From assembly GCA_002342585.1 (NCBI GenBank), contig DDQG01000030.1:1-64000 (forward strand): 64,000 nt of DNA. The letters run 5' to 3'. Positions 1 through 7,663 of this stretch are shown one piece after another. The translations under genes and the position numbers were made by a program. The notes beneath the pieces were generated by a model. The model did not search any database and was not told the DNA's origin. It saw only the letters and a list, made by a program, of their open reading frames with translations. Each line of letters begins with the position of its first letter. Position 1 is the stretch's first letter. The DNA comes from Prevotellaceae bacterium UBA2448 (GTDB taxonomy: Bacteria > Bacteroidota > Bacteroidia > Bacteroidales > Bacteroidaceae).

Positions 1-312
1 GCTAATTTGTTTATTTTTTGCAACCCCACTTTGTCCTTGTATTACCTTTGCAACGTCATTCCGACAGAGGAAGACACGCAATTGAGATGCATCACACATT
101 GCACAGGTTTCGGTATAGGGTCTCTCCCACTCCTCTTCCACTCTTCTTCCGCCTTCGGTTAACTGAGGACGAAAACGATAACGAAAACGAAAACCAAAAC
201 GAAAACTATTTCAACGAAAACGAAAACTCTTTAACCGTTAACCTTTAACCGTTAAACGTTACAAGTCATTAACCATTAACCAATTTTGTTAAACCTTTAA
301 ATTTTTAAAACT
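1..312. other. Leader and low-complexity region before first gene
   Basis: A -7-like box TACCTTTG lies at 43-50, so transcription of the next gene could start near 57 and leave a leader of about 250 bases. The TTTG at 17-20 is further away than the usual 19-20 bases, so this promoter is weakly supported. Bases 168-285 are repetitive: ACGAAA-type units run into TTAACC/GTTAA-type units. The short reading frame at 18-248 is spelled by this repeat and is not credible as a gene. Confidence 0.4.
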
Positions 313-1647
313 ATGGCAATTATTGTAAAAGGCGACCTTATGGGCGCAAATGGTAAGGTAGGCAATAAGATCTACTACACATCAAATGGCAAGACTATCG
401 TTCGCGAAATCTCTGCCTCTAATTACAACAGTAAGACTGTTCAGCAACTGCTGCAGCGAGTAATCATGAAGACTGTGGTACGCAACTATTCTGCAATGAA
501 GGATATCGCTAACCACTCGTTCGAAGGTGTCAAGGTGGGTGCCGACAGTATGGCACGATTCAATTCCCTCAACGCGGCTTACTTCCGCGACCGTGCATCA
601 CAAATCGTGAATGAGGGTATGTCGCTCACTGCCTTCGTACAGTTCTCAAAACTGGGTTCGAAGAAGTTCACTCCAGCAGCTGTTTATCTCTCTGAGGGTA
701 CGCTGACTCAGATTCATCCGGGTATCACTCCGTTCACTACCGCAGGCAGCGCTATCGCAACGCTCGACGTTCCGGTAAACACTTATGCTTCGCTGGCTAA
801 CCAGTATAACCTGAAGCGCGGTGACCAGGTGACTTTCTGCACAGTGGAGAAGGATGCATACGGCGAGTATCTGTTCAAGTACGAACGTTTGATTCTCGAC
901 CCTCGCACCGAAGACGGTGACGCTGCTCCTATGTCTTCTCCTCTTATCGTGGACAATGCTTTCGGCACTCCAAGCCGTCGCAATCAGGGTGAGTTCTACT
1001 ACCTGGCATACGACGAGAATGCTAAGCAGCTCCGCTGGAAGGCTATCAACGGCGATGTGTGTGCAGTGGCTGTAATCGCAAGCCGTAAGTCCGGCAGCAC
1101 TCAGTTCCGCTCTACTTCCAAGTTCGTACTGAGCGAAGAGGTTCTCGGCACAGACAAGTGTTCTCTGCTCGAAGCAATCGGTGCAGCACAGGCTGGTGCT
1201 ACTGAGGTGTACCTCGATGAGGACAATGCTCTCTACCTGAACAACGAAGGTGAGGGTGGCTCTCAGGGCAGCGCAAGCCAGAGCGAAAGCGACTCTCCTG
1301 TGGACAAGACTATGCGCATCGACCCAGCTGTGCAGTTCAACGGCGTAAGTCAGGACGTAAGCGGTGGTAACGTGTCGATAACTGCCAGCCAGGGTCAGAA
1401 CATCAGTGTGGAAATCACCGGTCAGAACATCGACGCTGCCAAAGGTGAAGCAATCGGAGACCCACACATCCAGGGTCAGCCTGACATGCAGGTTCAGCGC
1501 ACCTACGCTGAGGACGGCACTAAGTTGACATTCGTATTGTCTAACTTCACTATCCCGGCAACTGTCCGCTTCGACTACGACACTGAGCACTGGTTCAACC
1601 TTGCAGTTGCACTGCCTAGCAGTGATGATGGCACTGACGAGTCTTAA
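313..1647 (+). CDS. Hypothetical protein, GKVGN motif at N-terminus
   Basis: A 444-residue protein that I cannot assign. The N-terminus (residues 1-35) has a Gly-rich GANGKVGNKIYY segment that recalls the start of Bacteroidota DUF6266-type proteins, but the rest is not recognisable. There is no signal peptide and no membrane segment. Residues about 318-330 form a Gly/Ser/Gln-rich linker, followed by a C-terminal 110 residues rich in Thr, Val and Asn that look like a beta-sandwich. The gene stands alone between low-complexity tracts and is followed by an intrinsic terminator. Codon use is orderly and the antisense frame is a shadow. A phage-derived or structural origin is possible but unsupported. 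Confidence 0.75.
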   Translation: MAIIVKGDLMGANGKVGNKIYYTSNGKTIVREISASNYNSKTVQQLLQRVIMKTVVRNYSAMKDIANHSFEGVKVGADSMARFNSLNAAYFRDRASQIVNEGMSLTAFVQFSKLGSKKFTPAAVYLSEGTLTQIHPGITPFTTAGSAIATLDVPVNTYASLANQYNLKRGDQVTFCTVEKDAYGEYLFKYERLILDPRTEDGDAAPMSSPLIVDNAFGTPSRRNQGEFYYLAYDENAKQLRWKAINGDVCAVAVIASRKSGSTQFRSTSKFVLSEEVLGTDKCSLLEAIGAAQAGATEVYLDEDNALYLNNEGEGGSQGSASQSESDSPVDKTMRIDPAVQFNGVSQDVSGGNVSITASQGQNISVEITGQNIDAAKGEAIGDPHIQGQPDMQVQRTYAEDGTKLTFVLSNFTIPATVRFDYDTEHWFNLAVALPSSDDGTDES

Positions 1648-1695
1648 ACGAAAACTATTTCAACGAAAACGAAAACCAAAACCAAAACGAAAACT
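1648..1695. repeat. ACGAAA-type tandem repeat
   Basis: About eight imperfect units of ACGAAA/ACCAAA lie directly after the stop codon of the 444-residue gene. The same repeat family flanks its 5' side at 168-235. Confidence 0.8.
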
Positions 1696-1696
1696 G

Positions 1697-1722
1697 GGTG
1701 AGCCCTTCGGGACTCACCTTTT
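1697..1722 (+). terminator. Intrinsic terminator
   Basis: GGTGAGCCC (1697-1705) pairs with GGG-A-CTCACC (1709-1718) around a TTC loop, with one bulged A, followed by TTTT. It closes the unit of the 444-residue protein. Confidence 0.75.
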
Positions 1723-1744
1723 CTGTAAAATGTCCTTTTTGTCC

Positions 1745-1775
1745 TTTGTCCTTTTGGGGGCGTTTTGTATATTTG
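1745..1775 (+). promoter_or_regulatory. Bacteroidota-type promoter
   Basis: TTTG at 1745-1748 and TATATTTG at 1768-1775 are separated by 19 bases, matching the TTTG / TAnnTTTG consensus. It lies 43 bases before the ATG of the PrsW gene and downstream of the longer in-frame start at 1698, which is one reason to reject that start. Confidence 0.7.
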
Positions 1776-1817
1776 CAGCTGAAAGGAGGTTTTCTTCACT
1801 ACCAGAAACTGATAATA

Positions 1818-2537
1818 ATGAATATACTTCTCGTTTTTGCAGCAGCTATTCTTCCTGTAGCAATTCTGCTAATGTATATTTTCAGGAAAGACCCACTACC
1901 GGAACCAAAGTCGTGGTTGTGCAAGTCCATGTTTTATGGTATGGCAATAATCATTCCGGTAATTGTTGTGGAATTATTACTTCAACACCTACTATTCGGA
2001 CTGGATGGCAAACAGGCGACCATTTTTGACAGCACATTGAATGCTTTCGTTGTTGCAGCTCTTCCTGAGGAGACTTTCAAGTTATTGGCTCTATGGCTCG
2101 TATTACGAAAGAATCCGTTTTTCGATGAACACTTTGACGGAATAGTATATGCTGTATGTGTAGGCATGGGCTTCGCTGCCATTGAAAACATCATGTATGT
2201 CGTAGGGGAAGAATCATGGCACTCTGTTGCAATCGGTCGTGCGCTGTTTGCAGTTCCTGCTCATTATGCATTTGCAGTTCTGATGGGCTATTACTACTCA
2301 GTATATCACTTCATTGATCATTCGCCCCTGAACGCTATAAAGATTCTTGCATATCCTGTCGTAGCGCATGGCATTTATGATGCAATAATAATGGGATTCA
2401 ACGTAAATCCGTATCTAAGTGGAATAGGTTCATTTGCACTGATTTTCTTTTGCATCAGATTGCACAAATATGTATTCAAAAGAATCACCGCAATGATTGA
2501 AATTGACAAGAATAAAAACATCAATCGCTATGAATGA
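1818..2537 (+). CDS. PrsW family intramembrane metalloprotease
   Basis: A 239-residue polytopic membrane protein of the PrsW family (membrane-embedded proteases distantly related to CPBP/CAAX proteases). The family motifs are present: E84-E85 in the PEETFK segment, E123-N124 in the GFAAIEN segment, H149 in the VPAHYAF segment and H184-x3-D188 near the last membrane helices. About seven hydrophobic segments are visible. The start at 1818 is chosen because the longer frame would begin upstream of the promoter at 1745-1775. In Bacillus the family cleaves an anti-sigma factor, but no sigma or anti-sigma pair is nearby, so the substrate here is unknown. Confidence 0.82.
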   Translation: MNILLVFAAAILPVAILLMYIFRKDPLPEPKSWLCKSMFYGMAIIIPVIVVELLLQHLLFGLDGKQATIFDSTLNAFVVAALPEETFKLLALWLVLRKNPFFDEHFDGIVYAVCVGMGFAAIENIMYVVGEESWHSVAIGRALFAVPAHYAFAVLMGYYYSVYHFIDHSPLNAIKILAYPVVAHGIYDAIIMGFNVNPYLSGIGSFALIFFCIRLHKYVFKRITAMIEIDKNKNINRYE

Positions 2538-2611
2538 AATTATCTTAATGTAAGAATTCAAAATAGCTAAAGACTAACCTTCCTATTGATAGGTGTGCAA
2601 AAATTTACTTC

Positions 2612-2688
2612 TTAACTATTCAAAATCTCGAGCATCTCTGCAGGAGTTACGACACCAGCACATTGGTATCTATAACAGCATATATCAT
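2612..2688 (-). pseudogene. Remnant of PIN-domain toxin gene with internal deletion
   Basis: Directly after the antitoxin, with an ATGA stop/start overlap, the minus strand encodes MIYAVIDTNVLVS and then TAA. This is the canonical N-terminus of the PIN-family toxin component that accompanies DinJ-like antitoxins, with the first metal-binding Asp in DTN. In the next reading frame, starting inside the last codons (from 2653), it reads VVTPAEMLEILNS and stop, which resembles the usual C-terminus of the same family. The roughly 100 central residues are missing and the ends are joined out of frame. The toxin is therefore a decayed remnant. Confidence 0.7.
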
Positions 2689-2993
2689 ACTTTCTGCTGT
2701 TTTTTTCTTCGTTCTTTCCTATAAGCACGAATCTCTGCATTGATTTCATCTAGGGTTATCTCAGACTCAGAACTACCCTCTGCAGCATTTCGCTGCTGCA
2801 TAAATAAATCCAATGCACGTGACTTCTCCACACTATTGCATCGAATGGAGAAAGGAATACTACGACTCCTCACTACAGCATTCACAAATATATTGAATGC
2901 CGTATTAACACTCATACCAAATTGTTCACAGAGTTTATCGAACTGCAATTTCATCTCTGGATCCAATCTTACTGTAACTGCTGACTGTGCCAT
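2685..2993 (-). CDS. RelB/DinJ family antitoxin (orphan)
   Basis: A 102-residue antitoxin of the RelB/DinJ type. The N-terminal ribbon-helix-helix is clear: a beta strand SAVTVRLD (residues 4-11) followed by helices through residue about 45 containing MSVNTAFNIFVNAVV. The C-terminal half, normally the toxin-neutralising tail, is charged and helical. Its stop codon overlaps the start of a PIN toxin remnant, so it is an antitoxin without a working partner in this locus. A palindromic operator lies just downstream of its promoter. It may now act only as a DNA-binding regulator. Confidence 0.85.
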   Translation of the reverse strand: MAQSAVTVRLDPEMKLQFDKLCEQFGMSVNTAFNIFVNAVVRSRSIPFSIRCNSVEKSRALDLFMQQRNAAEGSSESEITLDEINAEIRAYRKERRKKQQKV

Positions 2994-3018
2994 AATTAAA
3001 CAAGTATAAAATATAATA

Positions 3019-3054
3019 TGATAGCATTATACTATCAATTCGATGGCAAAAATA
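3019..3054 (-). promoter_or_regulatory. Antitoxin promoter and palindromic operator
   Basis: On the minus strand a -7-like TATTTTTG (3054-3047) is followed by the inverted repeat TGATAG-N7-CTATCA (3019-3037), placed at about the transcription start. This is where a ribbon-helix-helix antitoxin usually binds to repress its own operon. Confidence 0.55.
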
Positions 3055-3149
3055 TGTCATTATTTTGATACTAACAAATAAAATTACGATTTTTTCAATT
3101 TTATGTACATCGCTAACCACTAATCATTATTCTATGTTATATTTCTAGT

Positions 3150-3275
3150 AAAATAAAAAAACGGGGGTGCTTGGCACTCCCGCTTGAATAGTTCTAAAAC
3201 TATTCGTCATTAGATAATTTTAAATATGATTATTTTAAATCAGATATGTAATTAAACCTATCAACAGTTGTTTTC
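3150..3275 (-). ncRNA. Candidate small RNA or terminated leader
   Basis: On the minus strand a -7-like CAACTTTG (3288-3281) precedes about 125 bases with no reading frame. These end in two hairpins: GAATAGTT/AACTATTC, then CGGGAGTGC/GCACCCCCG with a 3-base loop (3162-3182) and a run of seven T (minus strand, 3161-3155). The terminator serves no visible minus-strand gene upstream, so it may end an independent small RNA, or attenuate transcription towards the antitoxin gene. Confidence 0.4.
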
Positions 3276-3417
3276 TGGTGCAAAGTTGCAATCTTTTCAG
3301 CAATTGAGGAATTTTTCTTTCAGAGAAAATGTGTCAAAATAACAATTTATTTGCGTCAATACGTAAAAACTGGGAATTCAACGATAACGAAAAATGAATC
3401 AAAATAGAAAATTTTTG

Positions 3418-3425
3418 TATATTTG
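3418..3425 (+). promoter_or_regulatory. -7 promoter element
   Basis: TATATTTG matches TAnnTTTG and lies 22 bases before the ATG at 3448. No good TTTG is visible at the -33 position. The element excludes the in-frame ATG at 3394, which lies upstream of it. Confidence 0.55.
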
Positions 3426-3447
3426 CAGCGATATATATATATTTAAT

Positions 3448-4131
3448 ATGGCACAGAAGAGGTTTCACAGACATTATGAGGTTGGAGGTCCCAATCTGTA
3501 TTGGATTATTTTTGCGTATTTGGTATTGGGATGGTTTTTCCCTGTTGTGGGATGGGCTGCGGTAATCTGTATGATCGGTCCTGTATTGACATCGGTATGG
3601 AGGGGCAGATGGTGGTGCGGACATGTGTGTCCGCGAGGGAATATGTATGACAGGTTATTGTCGAAGTATTCGCCTCACCGCCCTATTCCTAAGTTTGTGA
3701 GGACGTTCGGGTTCAGACTGTTCATGGTGTGTTTTATCTTTACTATGTTCGGAGTGCAGATGTATTTCGCCTGGGGCGACTGGGGTGCTATGGGAAGGGT
3801 GTTCTGGAATATCATCCTGCTGACTACGGTTGTGGGTGTGGTGCTGTCGTTTATCTATGCTCCGCGCACGTGGTGTTCGTTCTGCCCGATGGGTACGCTG
3901 TCGTCGTGGGTAGCTCCGAAACGGGTTCCGCTGCCACGTGTATTCACACGTATTCGTGTGGATAGCAGTTGTGAGATGAAGTGTAAGATGTGTGCTCGCG
4001 TTTGTCCGATGCAGCTGACTCCATATGAGTGCCGCGGAAGTGATGTCGGGTATCTGCATGCAGATTGTCTGAAATGCGAGAAGTGCGTAAAGGCTTGTCC
4101 GACAAAAGTAATTTCAGCGAAAGAAGGCTGA
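3448..4131 (+). CDS. NapH/NosR-like membrane 4Fe-4S protein
   Basis: A 227-residue membrane ferredoxin-like protein of the NapH/NosR/CcoG-related group. About four membrane helices are followed by a soluble C-terminus. Two membrane-proximal cysteine pairs (C57-x3-C61-P and C143-x2-C146-P) precede two ferredoxin clusters: C175-x3-C179-x2-C182-x3-C186-P and C207-x2-C210-x2-C213-x3-C217-P. These would hold two 4Fe-4S clusters and pass electrons across or at the membrane. The first cluster spacing is atypical (x3 instead of x2 at its start). No nap, nos or cco genes are nearby, so the partner is unknown. It is followed by a strong terminator and looks monocistronic. Confidence 0.85.
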   Translation: MAQKRFHRHYEVGGPNLYWIIFAYLVLGWFFPVVGWAAVICMIGPVLTSVWRGRWWCGHVCPRGNMYDRLLSKYSPHRPIPKFVRTFGFRLFMVCFIFTMFGVQMYFAWGDWGAMGRVFWNIILLTTVVGVVLSFIYAPRTWCSFCPMGTLSSWVAPKRVPLPRVFTRIRVDSSCEMKCKMCARVCPMQLTPYECRGSDVGYLHADCLKCEKCVKACPTKVISAKEG

Positions 4132-4164
4132 AGGCTAAGGGGGAAGATGTAACCATTGCATACG

Positions 4165-4203
4165 AAACGAGGATGTGCCTAAATTGACGCATCCTCGTTT
4201 TTG
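4165..4203 (+). terminator. Intrinsic terminator
   Basis: AAACGAGGATG (4165-4175) pairs perfectly with CATCCTCGTTT (4190-4200) and runs into TTTTT. It ends the NapH-like gene. Confidence 0.85.
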
Positions 4204-4240
4204 TAATATCTCCTATAATGGTTTATTGCACTCTTTCACA

Positions 4241-4420
4241 TTAATAGCCGCCGCCTCCGTAACCTCCGTTTTAGCCTTTAATAGAATCATTGCTGGCACC
4301 GTCACCACCGCCATTGTAACTTTCACGTACGAATGTCATTGTAACATCATAAGTCTGACCATGTTCGGTATAAGACGTCCTTATGTTAAGAGAGTTGTTT
4401 CGGTTACAAATATACGAGTA
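4241..4420 (-). pseudogene. C-terminal remnant of an outer-membrane beta-barrel gene
   Basis: On the minus strand a startless frame reads through NNSLNIRTSYTEHGQTYDV, continues into TMTFVRESYNGGGDG and meets a TAA at 4271. It then continues in frame with NGGYGGGGY and a second TAA at 4241. Alternating Thr/Tyr/Val residues followed by a Gly-rich tail ending in YGGGGY resemble the extreme C-terminus of TonB-dependent-like outer-membrane barrel proteins of Bacteroidota. The rest of the gene is absent and the tail is interrupted by a stop. The remainder of 4204-4512 shows nothing else. Confidence 0.4.
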
Positions 4421-4512
4421 AGCGAATACGGAACAAAATAAATTCAATTATTTTTTTGTATCACATTTGGGGGATTTTCTGAAATCGAGTGGAAATTATT
4501 TCCATTCAAACA

Positions 4513-4544
4513 TTTGGATATATTGAGGAATGTTCGTACGTTTG
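4513..4544 (+). promoter_or_regulatory. Bacteroidota-type promoter
   Basis: TTTG at 4513-4516 and TACGTTTG at 4537-4544 are separated by 20 bases. They lie 52 bases before the first lipoprotein ATG and probably drive both tandem lipoprotein genes. Confidence 0.65.
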
Positions 4545-4596
4545 CAGCGAAAACTTACCAAAACAACCTTTAAAATAACCAAAAAAAATAAATGCT

Positions 4597-5289
4597 ATGA
4601 GAAAGAATTCATTCTTCAGCGTCCTGCTGTTCGCTGCAGCAATACTGTTTACGGGCGCTTCACTCACATCATGCGGAAGCGACGACGATAAAAGTAATCC
4701 TGAAAGTAGCGGTTCTTCAGAAAACAGCACTTCTACAAAAGATGGCATAATCGGATGGTATTGCCAGAAAGTATATACGTCTGCTGATTTTGCCAGTTAC
4801 AATGCCACAGCAGAGGAGTATAAACATAAAACGAATTCTCGAGAGTTTTATATACTTTTCCTTGAAAGCGAATATGATGGCGAAAGCGATTATTTTGCTC
4901 CGCATTATGAATATAACCCCGATTATGTAGATCCAAATCCCGATCCAAATTCATATTACTTTATTAATACTGTTCCTAATCCCTCTGCATGGAAAAACGA
5001 ATTTATCCATATAATTGATGAAAGTACTTTGGCTCATTATCGTTGTATGGGTATAAAAAAATTTGGAACTTCTTCACGAGATTTGCTTTACCAATTGAAT
5101 GGTGGTACTAATATTGGTATGTTGGCATATTACGGAAGCAATCCTACGTACTATGTATATACACGTGAAGGAGATAAAATCACTATTACACAAGGAAAGG
5201 AAAAAGAAGTATTCGTTATCGTTGATGACGGACTGCTACAGAATGGTGGAGGAAAATGGAAGAAATATAATCCTAAGCAAGTGCATTGA
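4597..5289 (+). CDS. Hypothetical lipoprotein, tandem copy 1
   Basis: A 230-residue lipoprotein: positive start MRKNS, hydrophobic core, then lipobox LTSC with C26 as the lipidated residue. CGSDDDK follows, acidic residues after the Cys being typical of surface or outer-membrane lipoproteins in Bacteroidota. The mature part has no recognised domain; it is rich in Tyr, Asn and Asp. Its C-terminal half (from HIIDESTL) aligns with the next gene, including the ending K-x-x-x-YNP. The two genes are paralogous, 34 bases apart and probably one operon. Confidence 0.8.
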   Translation: MRKNSFFSVLLFAAAILFTGASLTSCGSDDDKSNPESSGSSENSTSTKDGIIGWYCQKVYTSADFASYNATAEEYKHKTNSREFYILFLESEYDGESDYFAPHYEYNPDYVDPNPDPNSYYFINTVPNPSAWKNEFIHIIDESTLAHYRCMGIKKFGTSSRDLLYQLNGGTNIGMLAYYGSNPTYYVYTREGDKITITQGKEKEVFVIVDDGLLQNGGGKWKKYNPKQVH

Positions 5290-5323
5290 TATAACAGTAT
5301 ATTAACCATAAAACATGAATGTT

Positions 5324-5944
5324 ATGAAAATTAATTCATTCTTCAGCGTCCTGCTATTTGTGGCAGCAATTCTGTTTGCAGGCGCTTCTTTATCGTCGTG
5401 CGGCGACGGTGATGATAATAAAAACAATCCAGAAGGCGGCGGTGGCGACAGCGGTGGCGGCACCAAGTCGAACGGACAATGGTATATCGAACTTGTTGGC
5501 AATGAGAATGTACCCACAACTATTGAATTTATGCGAATATGGATAGACGCACAGATGCTTTTTCATAACACTCCGACATTAGAGGGACTCCGGAAAGAGC
5601 ACACAGAAGGATATACCCTTATACTTCATATCATTGATGACAATACGTTGGAGTATATTAGTCCCAGTGCCTTCTACTATGCTAACCCAGGTTTAACGGA
5701 CAAACAACTTCTTTATCGAGTGAATACGAGTTCGGTACTTGGAACATTGGCTTTGTATAAAGACAGCTCTACACCTTATACATACGAGAAAATAGATAAC
5801 AAGATATATGTGCCGCTGCAGGGAACAATATTTACAGTCACTAGTAGCGGACTATGGGAGGACGGAGGCAAAATGTATTACTCCTATAACCCAGAAACAG
5901 CATTATATACAATACCACCAGAGAGTTATCATACTCCAGAATAA
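5324..5944 (+). CDS. Hypothetical lipoprotein, tandem copy 2
   Basis: A 206-residue lipoprotein with signal MKINSFFSVLLF and lipobox LSSC (C26), followed by CGDGDDNK and a Gly-rich linker. Signal-peptide DNA is close to that of the upstream gene, while the mature halves share only scattered positions: HIIDDNTLEY, LLYRVNTSSVLGTLALY, GGKMYYSYNP. The start at 5324 matches that of the paralogue; an ATG nine bases earlier is possible. The function is unknown. A signal-proximal duplication followed by divergence is the simplest reading. Confidence 0.78.
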   Translation: MKINSFFSVLLFVAAILFAGASLSSCGDGDDNKNNPEGGGGDSGGGTKSNGQWYIELVGNENVPTTIEFMRIWIDAQMLFHNTPTLEGLRKEHTEGYTLILHIIDDNTLEYISPSAFYYANPGLTDKQLLYRVNTSSVLGTLALYKDSSTPYTYEKIDNKIYVPLQGTIFTVTSSGLWEDGGKMYYSYNPETALYTIPPESYHTPE

Positions 5945-6027
5945 CATTAACATTTAAATTTATTAATGTCGTTTGGCATGATTGCATGCGGTGGCGACAA
6001 TGCTGAGGGCTGAAGGATGAGATTTCC

Positions 6028-7533
6028 TCACTCCCAATCCAGCACCCAATGACTGTCGGAATAGTTGCCAATGAGATGGGCATCGTGTATGGGGTGGAGC
6101 TGGCGCATTTCTGGAATTCTGCCTGAGGTGTCTATCGGGTTGCCGTCGGTGTCGTGACTATTGAATTCGAGGAGGGTGGCGGTTTTGGATTCGTCGCCTA
6201 TCTTACCCCATCCGGATGAAGGGATATTCTCGAGGGTGCAGTTCAACAGAACGCATTCCGCATGTGGATAGTTTTTTCCGTGATTATTTGGGAGACGACC
6301 CAGTACTGCCTTATCAGACATTCCCTTGAAGTGGCAGTCGATGAATATGTTGCCATGATTAGCTTCTGTGTTGCGAATCCACATAAATGGTCCATAGCTT
6401 GTTATGGTGCAATGGTTGAAGAATGAGGGACCGCGTCCAAGTATTGTGTCACCGCCTCCGTCTATGCGGCAGTTCTGCCAATAACAACTTCCGTTGGCTT
6501 GCAGTGCATCGCCGTCGCCAATGATGTGGATGTTCTCGAAATAGTTGCGTTCTCCATTCACGAGGAGTCCTTCAGCTTGTCCCTTGCAATCTGTTTTCAC
6601 AGTAAGATTGCGGAATGTAAGGTCGCTGCAGTTGTCTGCGGCAAAGGCTGCACGACGCGAAGGGAAGGTGCCACGTACTTCATTGGTTTTGATGTCGGAG
6701 GGATGCGGATTGAATACTTCGTTGTTCGGGTAGTGGATGAGCACTCCGTCGCGCGATTCTCCCTCGATGGTGACAAACCGTTTATTGCGGAAATATACCA
6801 GTTCTTCGTATTCGCCATTTTTCACGATGACATGATAACCGTCCTGTGCCGTTGCAATTGAATCGGGAATGAAGTCCATTGCTCCCTGCACGGTGGAGAA
6901 GTCGCCTTTGCCGTCTGCAGAAACGGTCAGTTGTCTTCTATTGCTGTCAGGAGCTTTTTTCTTTGTGCGGAACCTCCAGGTTTTCTTGCTCTTGATACCA
7001 TCGAATCCCCCTACCACACCTTTGTCGATGATTACGTAGTACTCATGATTATAATCCAGCATGTTATGGTGCAGGTATATGGTCAGTTGTTTGCCGTGAG
7101 CGATGATGGGATAGAAATGGAATCCATCTGAGAACCCTCCAATGATATCGAGTTGGTAGCGACTTCTATCCCAGGCATTCACACCAGAGGGAGTGCCAGG
7201 TTTGGTATTGCGATTAGTGATGTGCTGCGACTTATATATATAAGGTACGGGTGTGTATTGTGCCGCAGGGTTATTTGGTTGGCTTTCGGTTGGTCCCGCA
7301 GGAATACTCATATCCAGGCGGTCAACAAGTTTACCAGTTTTTGCATCATAGACAGAAACGGATCCACTCTGCCCTATTACGACATCATCACTCATAGTAA
7401 GAGTCAGGTGAGTGTCGATGTTTACTTCTGCAGCTCCATTTTCAGGAAACATACGTACAATGCTGTTCTGTGCGTGGCAGACACATATAATATTTACCAC
7501 AAGGGCAATGGTCAGCAGGATAGTCCTTTTCAT
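6028..7533 (-). CDS. Secreted pectinesterase-like protein (CE8)
   Basis: A 501-residue protein with a signal peptide (MKRTILLTIALVV to CHA-Q). An N-terminal Ig-like domain (about 25-200) is followed by a right-handed beta-helix pectinesterase domain (about 205-490). Visible landmarks are the SADGKGDFSTVQGAMDFIP opening typical of CE8, the Asp in IGDGDALQ, where the family usually has QDTL, and GGGDTILG, where it has DFIFG. The normal catalytic Arg region is replaced by FMWIRNTEA. Both aspartates are kept, but the first Gln and the usual Arg context are not, so specificity or activity may differ from demethylation of pectin. A polygalacturonase and other plant-polysaccharide enzymes elsewhere in the window fit a pectin-degrading lifestyle. 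Two longer in-frame starts at 7569 and 7590 lack signal-peptide logic. Confidence 0.8.
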   Translation of the reverse strand: MKRTILLTIALVVNIICVCHAQNSIVRMFPENGAAEVNIDTHLTLTMSDDVVIGQSGSVSVYDAKTGKLVDRLDMSIPAGPTESQPNNPAAQYTPVPYIYKSQHITNRNTKPGTPSGVNAWDRSRYQLDIIGGFSDGFHFYPIIAHGKQLTIYLHHNMLDYNHEYYVIIDKGVVGGFDGIKSKKTWRFRTKKKAPDSNRRQLTVSADGKGDFSTVQGAMDFIPDSIATAQDGYHVIVKNGEYEELVYFRNKRFVTIEGESRDGVLIHYPNNEVFNPHPSDIKTNEVRGTFPSRRAAFAADNCSDLTFRNLTVKTDCKGQAEGLLVNGERNYFENIHIIGDGDALQANGSCYWQNCRIDGGGDTILGRGPSFFNHCTITSYGPFMWIRNTEANHGNIFIDCHFKGMSDKAVLGRLPNNHGKNYPHAECVLLNCTLENIPSSGWGKIGDESKTATLLEFNSHDTDGNPIDTSGRIPEMRQLHPIHDAHLIGNYSDSHWVLDWE

Positions 7534-7587
7534 ATTTACTTTCCTTAGTGTATATCTTTTGTTTTTCATAGAAAACAACTTTTGCCA

Positions 7588-7645
7588 CAAAGATATGGAT
7601 AATCTGCGGTTTAGTATATAGTTTCGCTGGGGTTTTGTATCTTTG
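7588..7645. promoter_or_regulatory. Divergent promoter pair
   Basis: On the minus strand TATCTTTG (7595-7588) points at the pectinesterase gene, and on the plus strand TATCTTTG (7638-7645) points at the phosphoesterase gene. Both match TAnnTTTG; neither has a good TTTG at -33. The two start regions are only about 42 bases apart. Confidence 0.6.
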
Positions 7646-7663
7646 CGACAAATTTATTTGGAA

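Noticed and set aside
18..248. 76-codon frame at the window start
   Set aside because: Most of it is translated ACGAAA repeat (Asn/Glu runs) and it overlaps the leader of the next gene.
646..1590. Long minus-strand frame opposite the 444-residue gene
   Set aside because: Antisense shadow caused by codon bias; composition rich in Cys, His and Val and no recognisable domain.
3394..3447. N-terminal extension of the NapH-like protein
   Set aside because: The ATG at 3394 lies upstream of the TATATTTG promoter box and the extension is not family-like.
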